A stretch of DNA of 14,077 nucleotides from Lachnospiraceae bacterium UBA4711. Its GTDB lineage: Bacteria; Bacillota; Clostridia; Lachnospirales; Lachnospiraceae. The notes under the pieces were generated by a model. That model had not been told where the DNA came from. It saw nothing but the letters and a program-made list of their open reading frames with translations, and did no database searches. The translations under genes and the position numbers were made by a program. The DNA lies in NCBI GenBank assembly GCA_002404515.1, contig DHJV01000168.1:62290-76366 (forward strand). Reading direction: 5' to 3'. Shown here piece after piece: positions 7,678-14,077 of this stretch (the first letter of the stretch is position 1; every line of letters begins with the position of its first letter).

Positions 7678-8262
7678 TTATTCTTTTACATTATTTTTTT
7701 CCGATTCTTGTATATATTCGTTTAAAAAAACAATCTCTTCTCTAGCTTCATCTAATTGTTCTTTCAAAATCGAAATCTCTTTATCTCGTTCTTTGCAACA
7801 TGTTGAGGGTGGATCTATCTTTACAAGCCCACCATGATTTTTATCTGGATATAAATTATGTTGTGGATCTAGCCATATTACATAAAATATATTATCTACA
7901 AATAATCCATGAATTCCACCCTTACTAAGCGAAATTCGTATCTGCCATAAATCATCTAACTGTATATTATCAGGTATACTGCATGGAGGTTTTGCATCTT
8001 CATGGCGATGAATTCTAAATGGTGATGTTTTTCCCGAATATTTACCTGCATGTATCTCCTTCATTGTTATTTTTGACGCTTCTTGCATTACATCAAACAA
8101 GTCCGATGACCATCTAACGCAGGTACCATCTAAATTAAAATACTCATTCCTTTCTAAGCTTTCGAAAGAAAACAAGACTTTCTTTTTTTCTGTATCTTGT
8201 TTTATATTATCAGGCACTATTCTTTTTACTTTTTTCTTTTCTTGTTTTGGTATCCTAACCAT
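7678..8262 (-). CDS. Putative toxin partner of the Panacea-domain protein
   Basis: 194 aa, no named family recognised. The N-terminus is very basic (residues 1-28, many K). The middle has a strand-rich core with DLWQIRISL (104-112), GGIHGLFVDNIFYVIWLD (115-132) and PQHNLYPD (133-140). The pattern 'W-x-IRI ... hydrophobic strands ... LDPxHxLY' is loosely like the last strands of RelE/YoeB-type RNase toxins, but length and other parts differ. C-terminal residues 157-187 are a predicted coiled coil (KERDKEISILKEQLDEAREE). The ATG follows the Panacea gene's TAA with no spacing, so translation is coupled. The position directly after a Panacea/DUF4065 gene is where toxin partners are found in PanAT and SocAB systems. 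The toxin role is inferred from this position, and the mode of action is unknown. Confidence 0.65.
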   Translation of the reverse strand: MVRIPKQEKKKVKRIVPDNIKQDTEKKKVLFSFESLERNEYFNLDGTCVRWSSDLFDVMQEASKITMKEIHAGKYSGKTSPFRIHRHEDAKPPCSIPDNIQLDDLWQIRISLSKGGIHGLFVDNIFYVIWLDPQHNLYPDKNHGGLVKIDPPSTCCKERDKEISILKEQLDEAREEIVFLNEYIQESEKNNVKE

Positions 8263-8805
8263 TTACATCATCGTCCTATAATATTCCTTCATATCATCTT
8301 CAGAAATAACAACCTTACAATTCTCCCATGGTTTATAGCCTTCCCTTGCTCGTATCCAAGGCATTTCCGAATGATTCAAAGTTTCAAGCTCATCACCAGT
8401 TAAATGTCCATAGGAATTATATATTTCATGTGCAAACGATAAAAATTCTTCGGGAATTGCTACCACATTCATCTCTCTTGGTATTTCAGAAAAACCATAT
8501 TTTTTATAATACTGATACATTGATGGCTGTACGGCACCATGAACCCACGCTTCAAACGAATCAGTTATTATATTTTGATCGTATATAGCTAAATACCATG
8601 CTTTTGCATAATAGCATAATTTTTGTAATTTTTTATTTGTCATTTCTGAAATAGACAAGAAAGCTCTCGCCATTAAAAAAACATCTCCGCCGACATTATT
8701 TTTTGAAAAATCATATGCATAGTGTCTCTGTCGTTCCGGATTCAAAATTTCTGTATTTGTGACATTATTTTGTTCTGTTGAAAAAAAAGAAATATAATCT
8801 TTCAT
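8263..8805 (-). CDS. Panacea (DUF4065, SocA-like) domain protein, probable antitoxin
   Basis: 180 aa. The domain occupies about residues 41-148, with the hallmarks MTNKKLQKLCYYAKAW (55-70), FEAWVHGAVQPSMYQYYKKYG (84-104, allowing a break) and an LNHSEMPWIRARE helix (143-155). The usual 'G-P-V-V-P' segment reads G-A-V-Q-P here. Panacea domains neutralise many unrelated toxins by direct binding (PanAT systems), and SocA is a proteolytic adaptor antitoxin in Caulobacter. No HTH DNA-binding segment is visible, unlike some family members, so autoregulation is not evident. Its ATG overlaps the TGA of the preceding gene (ATGA), and its TAA abuts the next ATG. That coupling through both ends suggests fixed stoichiometry of the three products. 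Confidence 0.85.
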   Translation of the reverse strand: MKDYISFFSTEQNNVTNTEILNPERQRHYAYDFSKNNVGGDVFLMARAFLSISEMTNKKLQKLCYYAKAWYLAIYDQNIITDSFEAWVHGAVQPSMYQYYKKYGFSEIPREMNVVAIPEEFLSFAHEIYNSYGHLTGDELETLNHSEMPWIRAREGYKPWENCKVVISEDDMKEYYRTMM

Positions 8806-9212
8806 TCTTCATTCTTCCCTTTAACATATATTTTTTTTGTTCCTATCTCTAATCCATCATATAAAAATCTTATCGTATATAAACCTGAAACTTTTAAATT
8901 GACATTATTCCATTCCATTGCGATATTAATTCCCTTATATTCATTAGGTACGTTTCCTTCATATAATTGCAATCTAGGCATAACCTGATTTTCAATATTT
9001 ACTACTTTTTCACCAGTTGGATCAACAAACTCAACTGAGAAAAAATGTTCCGCATTATAATCTAAATCCAACAAACAAACAATTACAGAAAAACTAAACA
9101 GCCCTGGAATATATTCTGGAGTGATTGCACTTAATACTGTATTGGCACTTACCCCTTGTTCTTCTGAATTAGTTGTTCTCAAGCAAAATATTATATTATC
9201 TACCTTTGCCAT
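8802..9212 (-). CDS. Small beta-rich protein leading the Panacea operon, possibly DUF6941-like
   Basis: 136 aa, cytoplasmic, no TM helix or signal peptide. The start KVDNIIFCLRTT, the middle PGLFSFSVIVCLLDLD, the segment FSVEFVDPTGEKV and the ending SGLYTIRFLYDGLEIGTKKIYV form a run of amphipathic strands. This resembles small beta-sandwich proteins annotated as DUF6941 ('... dGkl/VEl... dpdG ... pG.y.f.v..dg'). That family call is tentative. The gene has a strong AAAGGGGG site before the ATG, a promoter 50-80 nt upstream and an ATGA overlap with the Panacea gene. It is therefore the first gene of a three-gene unit. A role as a third component, such as a chaperone, sensor or accessory toxin subunit, is inference. 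Confidence 0.72.
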   Translation of the reverse strand: MAKVDNIIFCLRTTNSEEQGVSANTVLSAITPEYIPGLFSFSVIVCLLDLDYNAEHFFSVEFVDPTGEKVVNIENQVMPRLQLYEGNVPNEYKGINIAMEWNNVNLKVSGLYTIRFLYDGLEIGTKKIYVKGKNEE

Positions 9213-9268
9213 CTTATTTCCCCCTTTCCAATCTTAAAGTATCTTGTAGCACTAATTATCCTAGTATT

Positions 9269-9297
9269 ATTTTATCATTTTCTCTTACTTTTGTTAA
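9269..9297 (-). promoter_or_regulatory. Sigma-A-type promoter of the three-gene Panacea operon
   Basis: On the minus strand TTAACA (9292-9297), a 17-nt spacer and TAAAAT (9269-9274), with TGA just before the -10 as in an extended element. The start site would be near 9262, about 50 nt before the ATG at 9212. Confidence 0.68.
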
Positions 9298-9423
9298 TAT
9301 TCAATTCCTACATATTCTAAAGTTCATTTAAAACTAAATTTACTCATTAGGTATTAGACAAAACATCCTATCACATATTCTTAGAAATATTTTATTTTCT
9401 AATATCGCCGACATCAAAAACAT

Positions 9424-9457
9424 AACATACAACAACTCATATTGTAAAGCGTATGTT
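9424..9457 (-). terminator. Weak candidate terminator after ugd
   Basis: Minus-strand AACATAC (9451-9457) pairs with GTATGTT (9424-9430). A 4-bp ACAA/TTGT inner helix and a few unpaired bases lie between them, and ATGTTTTTG follows. The stem is AT-rich and imperfect, so readthrough into the Panacea operon and rfbA is plausible. Confidence 0.3.
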
Positions 9458-9510
9458 TGGAACATTTAGAAAAAGCAAGCAATTCCACGGATTTTAGAGC
9501 GAAAAATTTT

Positions 9511-10761
9511 TTAATCCCTCTTAAACACGTCTCTCGTATACACTTTATCCTTTACATCATCCAGTTCTGTGTCATATCGATTTGCAATAATCGCATTACA
9601 CTGCTTCTTGAATTCCTCTAAATCATTCACAACTTCTGAGCCAAAAAATTTCGTTCCATTCTCCAAAGTTGGTTCATAGATGATAATTTTTGCACCTTCC
9701 GCCTTGATTCTTTTCATAACTCCCTGAATAGAACTTTGGCGGAAATTATCAGAATTTGACTTCATAGTCAAACGATATACCCCTATAACAAGATCTTCAT
9801 TTGCTGACTCCCATTCATTACTGTCCACACCTTGATGTCCCGCAAACTTAAGAACCCGATCTGCAATAAAATCTTTACGTGTACGATTACTCTCAACAAC
9901 CGCAGACATCATATTCTGAGGAACATGTGCATAATTGGCAAGCAACTGCTTTGTATCCTTCGGCAAGCAATAGCCACCATAGCCAAAAGATGGATTATTA
10001 TAATGTGTGCCAATTCTAGGGTCCAAACACACTCCATCAATAATCGCTTTCGTATCAAGTCCTTTCATCTCTGCATATGTGTCAAGCTCATTAAAATATG
10101 AAACACGCAGAGCAAGATATGTGTTGGCAAACAGCTTCACTGCCTCAGCCTCAGTAAAGCCCATAAATAACGTATCAATCTCTTCCTTTATCGCACCTTC
10201 CTGGAGCAGCTTAGCAAATGTATGCGCTGCATCCATCAATTCAGGATTCGAAGGATCTGTTCCTACAATGATTCTGCTTGGATACAGATTATCATACAAC
10301 GCCTTTGACTCTCTTAAAAATTCCGGACTAAATAAGATTCGATTTGTCTTATACTTTTCCCGTACCATACATGTATAACCAACTGGAATTGTAGATTTAA
10401 TAACCATAAATGCGTCAGGATTTGCCTTCAGCACTAACTCAATAACTGCTTCCACTGCAGATGTGTCAAAGAAATCCTTCTGGCTATCATAATTAGTAGG
10501 TGCCGCAATTATTACAAAATCCGCATCACGATATGCACTTTCACCATCAAGTGTCGCAAAAAGATGTAAATCCTTCTCAGCCAAATATTTCTCAATATAT
10601 TCATCCTGAATCGGCGAAATCTTCTTATTAATCTTTTCAACTTTCTCAGGGACAACATCTACTGCAACAACTTCATGATTTTGTGCCAACAATGTTGCAA
10701 GAGAAAGCCCTACATAACCAGTACCCGCAACTGCTATTTTTATATTCTCAAATGCTCTCAT
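9511..10761 (-). CDS. ugd: UDP-glucose 6-dehydrogenase
   Basis: 416 aa. It oxidises UDP-glucose to UDP-glucuronate with 2 NAD+, feeding capsule or exopolysaccharide synthesis in the cytoplasm. NAD-binding VAGTGYVGLS lies at 11-20. The segment FSPEFLRESKALYDNL (144-159) and the substrate-loop sequence EAVKLFANTYLA (206-217, with K209 and N213) are conserved. The catalytic Cys is C265 in GYGGYCLPKDTK, with D269 after it. The C-terminal UDP-binding domain ends in DKVYTRDVF. The whole chain aligns closely, from memory, with E. coli-type Ugd of about 388 aa. The extra length includes an insertion near 306-323 before the VIGVYRL strand. GGGAGGTG precedes the ATG. It is the last gene of the four-gene operon, 21 nt after the GtrA stop. 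Confidence 0.95.
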   Translation of the reverse strand: MRAFENIKIAVAGTGYVGLSLATLLAQNHEVVAVDVVPEKVEKINKKISPIQDEYIEKYLAEKDLHLFATLDGESAYRDADFVIIAAPTNYDSQKDFFDTSAVEAVIELVLKANPDAFMVIKSTIPVGYTCMVREKYKTNRILFSPEFLRESKALYDNLYPSRIIVGTDPSNPELMDAAHTFAKLLQEGAIKEEIDTLFMGFTEAEAVKLFANTYLALRVSYFNELDTYAEMKGLDTKAIIDGVCLDPRIGTHYNNPSFGYGGYCLPKDTKQLLANYAHVPQNMMSAVVESNRTRKDFIADRVLKFAGHQGVDSNEWESANEDLVIGVYRLTMKSNSDNFRQSSIQGVMKRIKAEGAKIIIYEPTLENGTKFFGSEVVNDLEEFKKQCNAIIANRYDTELDDVKDKVYTRDVFKRD

Positions 10762-10782
10762 TTTACATGCACCTCCCTCTAT

Positions 10783-11217
10783 TTATTCCCCATTATTTTT
10801 CGCATTTTTAAACACGTGTTTTTTGCCAATAACATAGTTGATTACAATCACAAATACTGTAATAAATATTTTACTTGGCACCTTAGGCAAATCAATAAGA
10901 TCTACCATAATAATCAATCCAAAATAATCAATTAACATTGTTGCGCCTCTGGCAATAATAAATCTACCAATTTCTTTCAGAAGTTCTAACATATTGGCGC
11001 ATTTACTTTTAAAAACAATGTTTTTGTTGCAGATATATGCCGTAACCTTTACTACAATCAAAGTAATAAGATTCGCAATCTTATATGAGAGACTTGTCAT
11101 CAACAGTAATTTAAACATTACAACGTTTAATACTGAAGTTAAAACACCAAAAATCGCATACAATACAGTTTCTCTATTTACAAATTTCTGTCTGATTTTC
11201 TTTATTAATTCTTTCAT
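10783..11217 (-). CDS. GtrA-family small membrane protein
   Basis: 144 aa with about four TM helices (roughly 17-38, 42-66, 85-107 and 115-136). The typical GtrA features are an N-terminal FGVLTSVLNVVMF helix, the CNKNIVFK segment at the end of the second helix (N-K-x-[WY/I]-x-F pattern), and the C-terminal NYVIGKKHVFK. GtrA proteins are thought to flip polyprenyl-phosphate-linked sugars made by a GT2 partner to the outer membrane face. The gene lies 5 nt after that GT2 gene; its RBS (AAGGA) is inside the GT2 3' end, so the two are coupled. The sugar moved cannot be read from sequence. Confidence 0.88.
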   Translation of the reverse strand: MKELIKKIRQKFVNRETVLYAIFGVLTSVLNVVMFKLLLMTSLSYKIANLITLIVVKVTAYICNKNIVFKSKCANMLELLKEIGRFIIARGATMLIDYFGLIIMVDLIDLPKVPSKIFITVFVIVINYVIGKKHVFKNAKNNGE

Positions 11218-11222
11218 GTATA

Positions 11223-12182
11223 TTATTTTTCCTTCTGATTTTTCTCATCATAATCCAGTTTTCTCACATGATACTGAATATCTTCCAGAATTTTCCGATT
11301 CTTCGCAATAATGTCTGCCTGTAATCCGATGATTATAGTCATAAATCCCATCAATATTAATATGCTGGCAAGAATCAAAGACTGAACATGTCCACCTGCT
11401 GCTCCCATACACATATATACAATATATCTAATCCCCAACGCTGTTCCGATCAAGAACGGGATCAGGCCTACCGTTGTAAAGAACTTAAGCGGCTTGTACA
11501 TAATAAAAGCTCTTACAATTGTTACCATTGATTTTTTCACGTATCCCATCATACTGTTGAAAAGTCTTGATGGACGAAGTTCACTATTGGTACGAATTGG
11601 AACAGATGTCTGCGCAATTTTTTCTCTACCTGCCTGTACAATCGTCTCCAACGTATACGTATACTCATTTGTTACATTTAAACGCATAGCAGCCTCTCTG
11701 CTATAGGCACGAAATCCACTCGGTGCATCAGGGATATCCGAATTGGATGCTTTACGTACAACCCAGCTTCCAAAGTGTTGGAGTTTTTTCTTAATAGAAG
11801 AAAAATGCTCTGTCTGATCTATTGGTCGTTCACCAATCACAATGTCTGTTTTTCCCTCTAATATCGGGCGAACTAACTTCTCAATATCATCCCCGCAATA
11901 CTGATTATCGGCATCGGTATTTACAATGATATCCGCACCATTACGAAGGCACGCATCCAAACCTGCCATAAATCCTTTCGCTAAACCTTTGTTGCGTCTA
12001 AAATTCACAACATAATGGACGCCCCACTTTTTCGCAACTTCCACGGTGTTGTCTTTACTTCCATCATTAATAATAAGATATTCTATCTCATCAATTCCAT
12101 CGATATGTTTCGGCAGATCATTCAATGCTATCTCCAAGGTTTCTGCTTCATTATAACACGGTATTTGGATTATTAGTTTCAC
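11223..12182 (-). CDS. GT2-family glycosyltransferase with two C-terminal membrane helices
   Basis: 319 aa from a GTG start. Numbered from that start, the GT-A fold begins at once with IQIPCYNEAETL, then has NDGSKDN (39-45), the metal-binding DAD at 90-92 in NTDADNQY, and PSGFRAYS (154-161). Two TM helices follow at about 232-257 and 267-289, then a charged tail. This architecture matches dolichol-phosphate-mannose-synthase-like and GtrB-like enzymes that load a sugar onto undecaprenyl phosphate. An ATG at 12257 is also in frame and would add 25 basic residues (AGGA 9 nt before it), but it overlaps the upstream gene by 44 nt. AGGAAGG before the GTG, and family proteins starting near KLIIQIP, favour 12182. 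GtrA follows directly. Confidence 0.88.
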   Translation of the reverse strand: MKLIIQIPCYNEAETLEIALNDLPKHIDGIDEIEYLIINDGSKDNTVEVAKKWGVHYVVNFRRNKGLAKGFMAGLDACLRNGADIIVNTDADNQYCGDDIEKLVRPILEGKTDIVIGERPIDQTEHFSSIKKKLQHFGSWVVRKASNSDIPDAPSGFRAYSREAAMRLNVTNEYTYTLETIVQAGREKIAQTSVPIRTNSELRPSRLFNSMMGYVKKSMVTIVRAFIMYKPLKFFTTVGLIPFLIGTALGIRYIVYMCMGAAGGHVQSLILASILILMGFMTIIIGLQADIIAKNRKILEDIQYHVRKLDYDEKNQKEK

Positions 12183-12186
12183 TTTT

Positions 12187-12193
12187 CCTTCCT
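12187..12193 (-). promoter_or_regulatory. Ribosome binding site supporting a GTG start for the GT2 gene
   Basis: GAGGAAGG on the minus strand lies 4-8 nt before GTG at 12182. It supports the shorter start; the rival ATG at 12257 has only a weaker AGGA. Confidence 0.55.
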
Positions 12194-12213
12194 CTTCTTT
12201 CTGTTTATTTCTA

Positions 12214-13932
12214 TTATTGTAAATTTGCTTCACGTAATTGCTTTTTCTCTTTTGCATTTGTAATGATCCTGTTTAAATGAGTCATAAAAGTAACCATACA
12301 GAGGCAAACAAAAATATTCCATAATGGTATAACCCCTGCTGTATACAAATTAACCGCGTTATCTTTATTATATGCATCAAAATAATTTAATGATACCATT
12401 AACAAATCTGCAAAAATTGTAAGCAAAATCCCTGTTTTTACAATCCAATCTGCAATTGATACCTTTTCATTTTTTCTGCGGCATACAATACAATATATTA
12501 ATTCATATATATACATCAAAAATGCTAATACTGCTACAAAATACCCCGTTAATTGATACACCTTTGTGATTCTGTTTGCCATATTTATATTTTTCAAATA
12601 ATTGAACATATATTCATCCTCATAAGCAGGCAATGTAGAAGTCATTTCTGACATCTCTCTAATTTGCTCTTCGCTTCCTTGACTAATCCCCGATCTACAT
12701 TTATAAACAGAATAACTAACTAATTCCCTCATTTCCGTCCACACAAATTCAAGACAAGGCTTAAAGTCCCTGCTAAACACAAAAGGGCGTGCTAGATTTG
12801 ATAGAATTATCGCATCTCGTTTTTCCAGTTTCCCATCAGCAAACGCCTCCAATATATCATCATACACCTGCTTATAGAACATATTAGTATAGGTCGCCCC
12901 TTGCTGATACACCCCACTTGTATCCGCGGCCCATCGAATTGCCCATATTATATAATCTTTCTCGATTTCTCCATCTATTGCTCCTGTTGCCCAAGAATCC
13001 ATACCTACATAAAGCTTATCTAATTCTGGTTTGAGCGTTGCAAATGTTGGACTAATCTCATAAAGTGTATCAATCGTATCTCTTGTAACCCAAACATGCT
13101 CTTTCTCTTCATCAGGTTTAATCTTTAAGATCTCTTTCCCCATATCAGCATAATAAGTATCTTTAAAATCTGTTGTAGTAAACACACCATAATTCCTATA
13201 ATTTATAAATTTTAAAGAAGTGACTCCGACAATACACAATATCAGAGGTATTAACAAGCATAATGCCGAGTATATTCTTTTTCTCCATTCACCCTTATGT
13301 TTATTCTCAAAAAAGATCAAACATATGATTAATACACTCGCCCCAAACACAAAACAAGTGAACCACATAGCATCTTCTCTTATTATATAAAAAATGGCAT
13401 ACGCAATCCCTGCCAACACTGCCCAAGGCAGTATTCCTTTATATCCTTTGTCCCGTTCTACATATATCGCAAGGTAACTTGAAACAACAAGCAAAACCAA
13501 GGACGGAATAATTGACATCCGATAGATTCTTTGACTTACCTGAGTATCCAACATTACAGGTGAGAACAATACATATATAAACATAAAATAGGAAATAGCA
13601 TCATTATGCACTATCTTTTTTAATACAACAAAAAAAACACAACATGCAAAGCAATATAAAAGTATTATACCTAACATATACGGAATATTTAAATATTTTA
13701 ATATAGCAAGAAAGATTCCAAACCCCGGCATTTTATTGAGAGTATACGCATTATAATTTCCAAGCCATGTTGACTCCAAAATTGATTTTGCATAATCTAC
13801 AAAAAGCTTATCATCCACAGCAGCATCTCCTATTATCATAACTGGGATTCCCATTTGTAATACAATTCTTATCAGTACCGAAAATATTATTGCAAATATC
13901 AGTCTGCACTTTTTTTTATTTTGTTTTTCCAT
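12214..13932 (-). CDS. Large multi-TM protein, GT-C-glycosyltransferase-like
   Basis: 572 aa. Helices are near 10-34, 70-82, 85-106, 110-127, 138-157, 165-185, 187-208, 218-240, 457-485, 495-515 and 531-553. An outside domain of about 210 residues lies between helix 8 and the rest (245-455). The first external loop after helix 1 has acidic D36, D40 and D41 followed by WLGNYNAYTLNKMPGFGIFLA (56-76, allowing a break). A conserved acidic residue in that loop, followed by 'K-x-PG', is typical of GT-C enzymes that use polyprenyl-linked sugars outside the membrane. No exact family is named. GT2 and GtrA follow, giving the usual loader, flippase and transferase trio. No Shine-Dalgarno is visible before the ATG, and a palindrome lies 13-36 nt upstream. 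The first in-frame stop upstream is only 27 nt or so away, so the start is constrained, with M27 the next option. Confidence 0.8.
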   Translation of the reverse strand: MEKQNKKKCRLIFAIIFSVLIRIVLQMGIPVMIIGDAAVDDKLFVDYAKSILESTWLGNYNAYTLNKMPGFGIFLAILKYLNIPYMLGIILLYCFACCVFFVVLKKIVHNDAISYFMFIYVLFSPVMLDTQVSQRIYRMSIIPSLVLLVVSSYLAIYVERDKGYKGILPWAVLAGIAYAIFYIIREDAMWFTCFVFGASVLIICLIFFENKHKGEWRKRIYSALCLLIPLILCIVGVTSLKFINYRNYGVFTTTDFKDTYYADMGKEILKIKPDEEKEHVWVTRDTIDTLYEISPTFATLKPELDKLYVGMDSWATGAIDGEIEKDYIIWAIRWAADTSGVYQQGATYTNMFYKQVYDDILEAFADGKLEKRDAIILSNLARPFVFSRDFKPCLEFVWTEMRELVSYSVYKCRSGISQGSEEQIREMSEMTSTLPAYEDEYMFNYLKNINMANRITKVYQLTGYFVAVLAFLMYIYELIYCIVCRRKNEKVSIADWIVKTGILLTIFADLLMVSLNYFDAYNKDNAVNLYTAGVIPLWNIFVCLCMVTFMTHLNRIITNAKEKKQLREANLQ

Positions 13933-13944
13933 AATACATTTGTA

Positions 13945-13968
13945 TGATAATTAGGATGTTAATTATCA
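13945..13968 (-). repeat. Palindrome upstream of the GT-C-like gene
   Basis: Perfect 9-bp arms TGATAATTA (13945-13953) and TAATTATCA (13960-13968) around 6 nt. It lies where a leader or RBS would be. It could be a repressor operator or an mRNA hairpin; no T-run follows, so it is not a terminator. Confidence 0.6.
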
Positions 13969-14077
13969 CATATTTCCTTTCTTTTAATATCATGGTTCAA
14001 TACAATTCAAATACTATGGACTTTTGATTTTATCCTGTAGCTTGACTACTCGATTGGAGTGTATTGCCGCTACCTTT
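13969..14077 (-). other. Upstream region, possibly with the 3' end of another gene
   Basis: No clear promoter was found. Two minus-strand frames are open from the window edge: one stops at 14030-14032 (15 codons) and one at 14014-14016 (20 codons, ending ...VVKLQDKIKSP). Either could be the tail of an upstream gene, but both are too short to judge. Confidence 0.25.

Larger units (their letters stand above)
9213..9510 (-). other. Intergenic region between ugd and the Panacea operon
   Basis: 298 nt, AT-rich, no gene seen on either strand. It contains the promoter at 9269-9297, the weak hairpin at 9424-9457 and a small 7-bp inverted repeat TTAGAAA/TTTCTAA at 9381-9402 of doubtful meaning. No strong terminator follows ugd. 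Confidence 0.7.

Noticed and set aside
9381..9402. Small inverted repeat TTAGAAA/TTTCTAA
   Set aside because: Short and entirely AT-rich in an AT-rich gap; expected by chance and not placed at a promoter or stop.

Overview
The window looks like a chromosomal segment from a low-to-moderate GC Firmicute, most likely a gut Clostridia of the Lachnospiraceae type. Support comes from consensus AGGAGG-type ribosome binding sites, a Csp-like clostridial subtilase, a surface protein with six ChW ('clostridial hydrophobic W') repeats, and a GT-C/GT2/GtrA cell-envelope cluster. The lineage is inferred from gene content only. Every recognisable gene is on the minus strand, so transcription runs from the high-coordinate end to the low one. 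No rRNA, tRNA, CRISPR array, transposase or integrase was seen.

Layout in transcription order. (1) 13932-9511: a tight four-gene envelope-glycan operon. It holds a large multi-TM protein resembling a GT-C glycosyltransferase, a GT2 glycosyltransferase with two C-terminal TM helices, a GtrA-family flippase-like protein, and UDP-glucose 6-dehydrogenase (ugd). (2) 9212-7678: three translationally coupled small genes behind their own good sigma-A-type promoter. They encode a small beta-rich protein (tentatively DUF6941-like), a Panacea/DUF4065-domain protein that resembles an antitoxin, and a 194-aa protein that is the likely toxin partner. (3) 7633-6737: rfbA (glucose-1-phosphate thymidylyltransferase), without rfbB, rfbC or rfbD in the window, closed by a strong palindromic terminator. 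(4) 6464-4333: a two-gene module of a STAND/AAA-like P-loop ATPase and a small protein with one TM helix, a coiled coil and a beta domain; this is a candidate defence or stress module. (5) 4183-1355: a secreted 942-aa transglutaminase-like/Big_2/ChW-repeat protein with its own terminator. (6) 1295-1: the N-terminal 431 residues of a Csp-like S8 subtilase, cut by the window edge.

The envelope genes (ugd, rfbA, GT-C-like, GT2, GtrA) fit one task: supplying UDP-GlcA and dTDP-glucose and attaching lipid-linked sugars to a surface polymer. Modules 2 and 4 are visibly more AT-rich than rfbA and the two surface/protease genes. They sit on either side of rfbA, as expected for accessory cargo inserted in a variable polysaccharide locus. 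They are the most interesting parts of the window: neither is a textbook system, and the partner proteins in both lack clear families.
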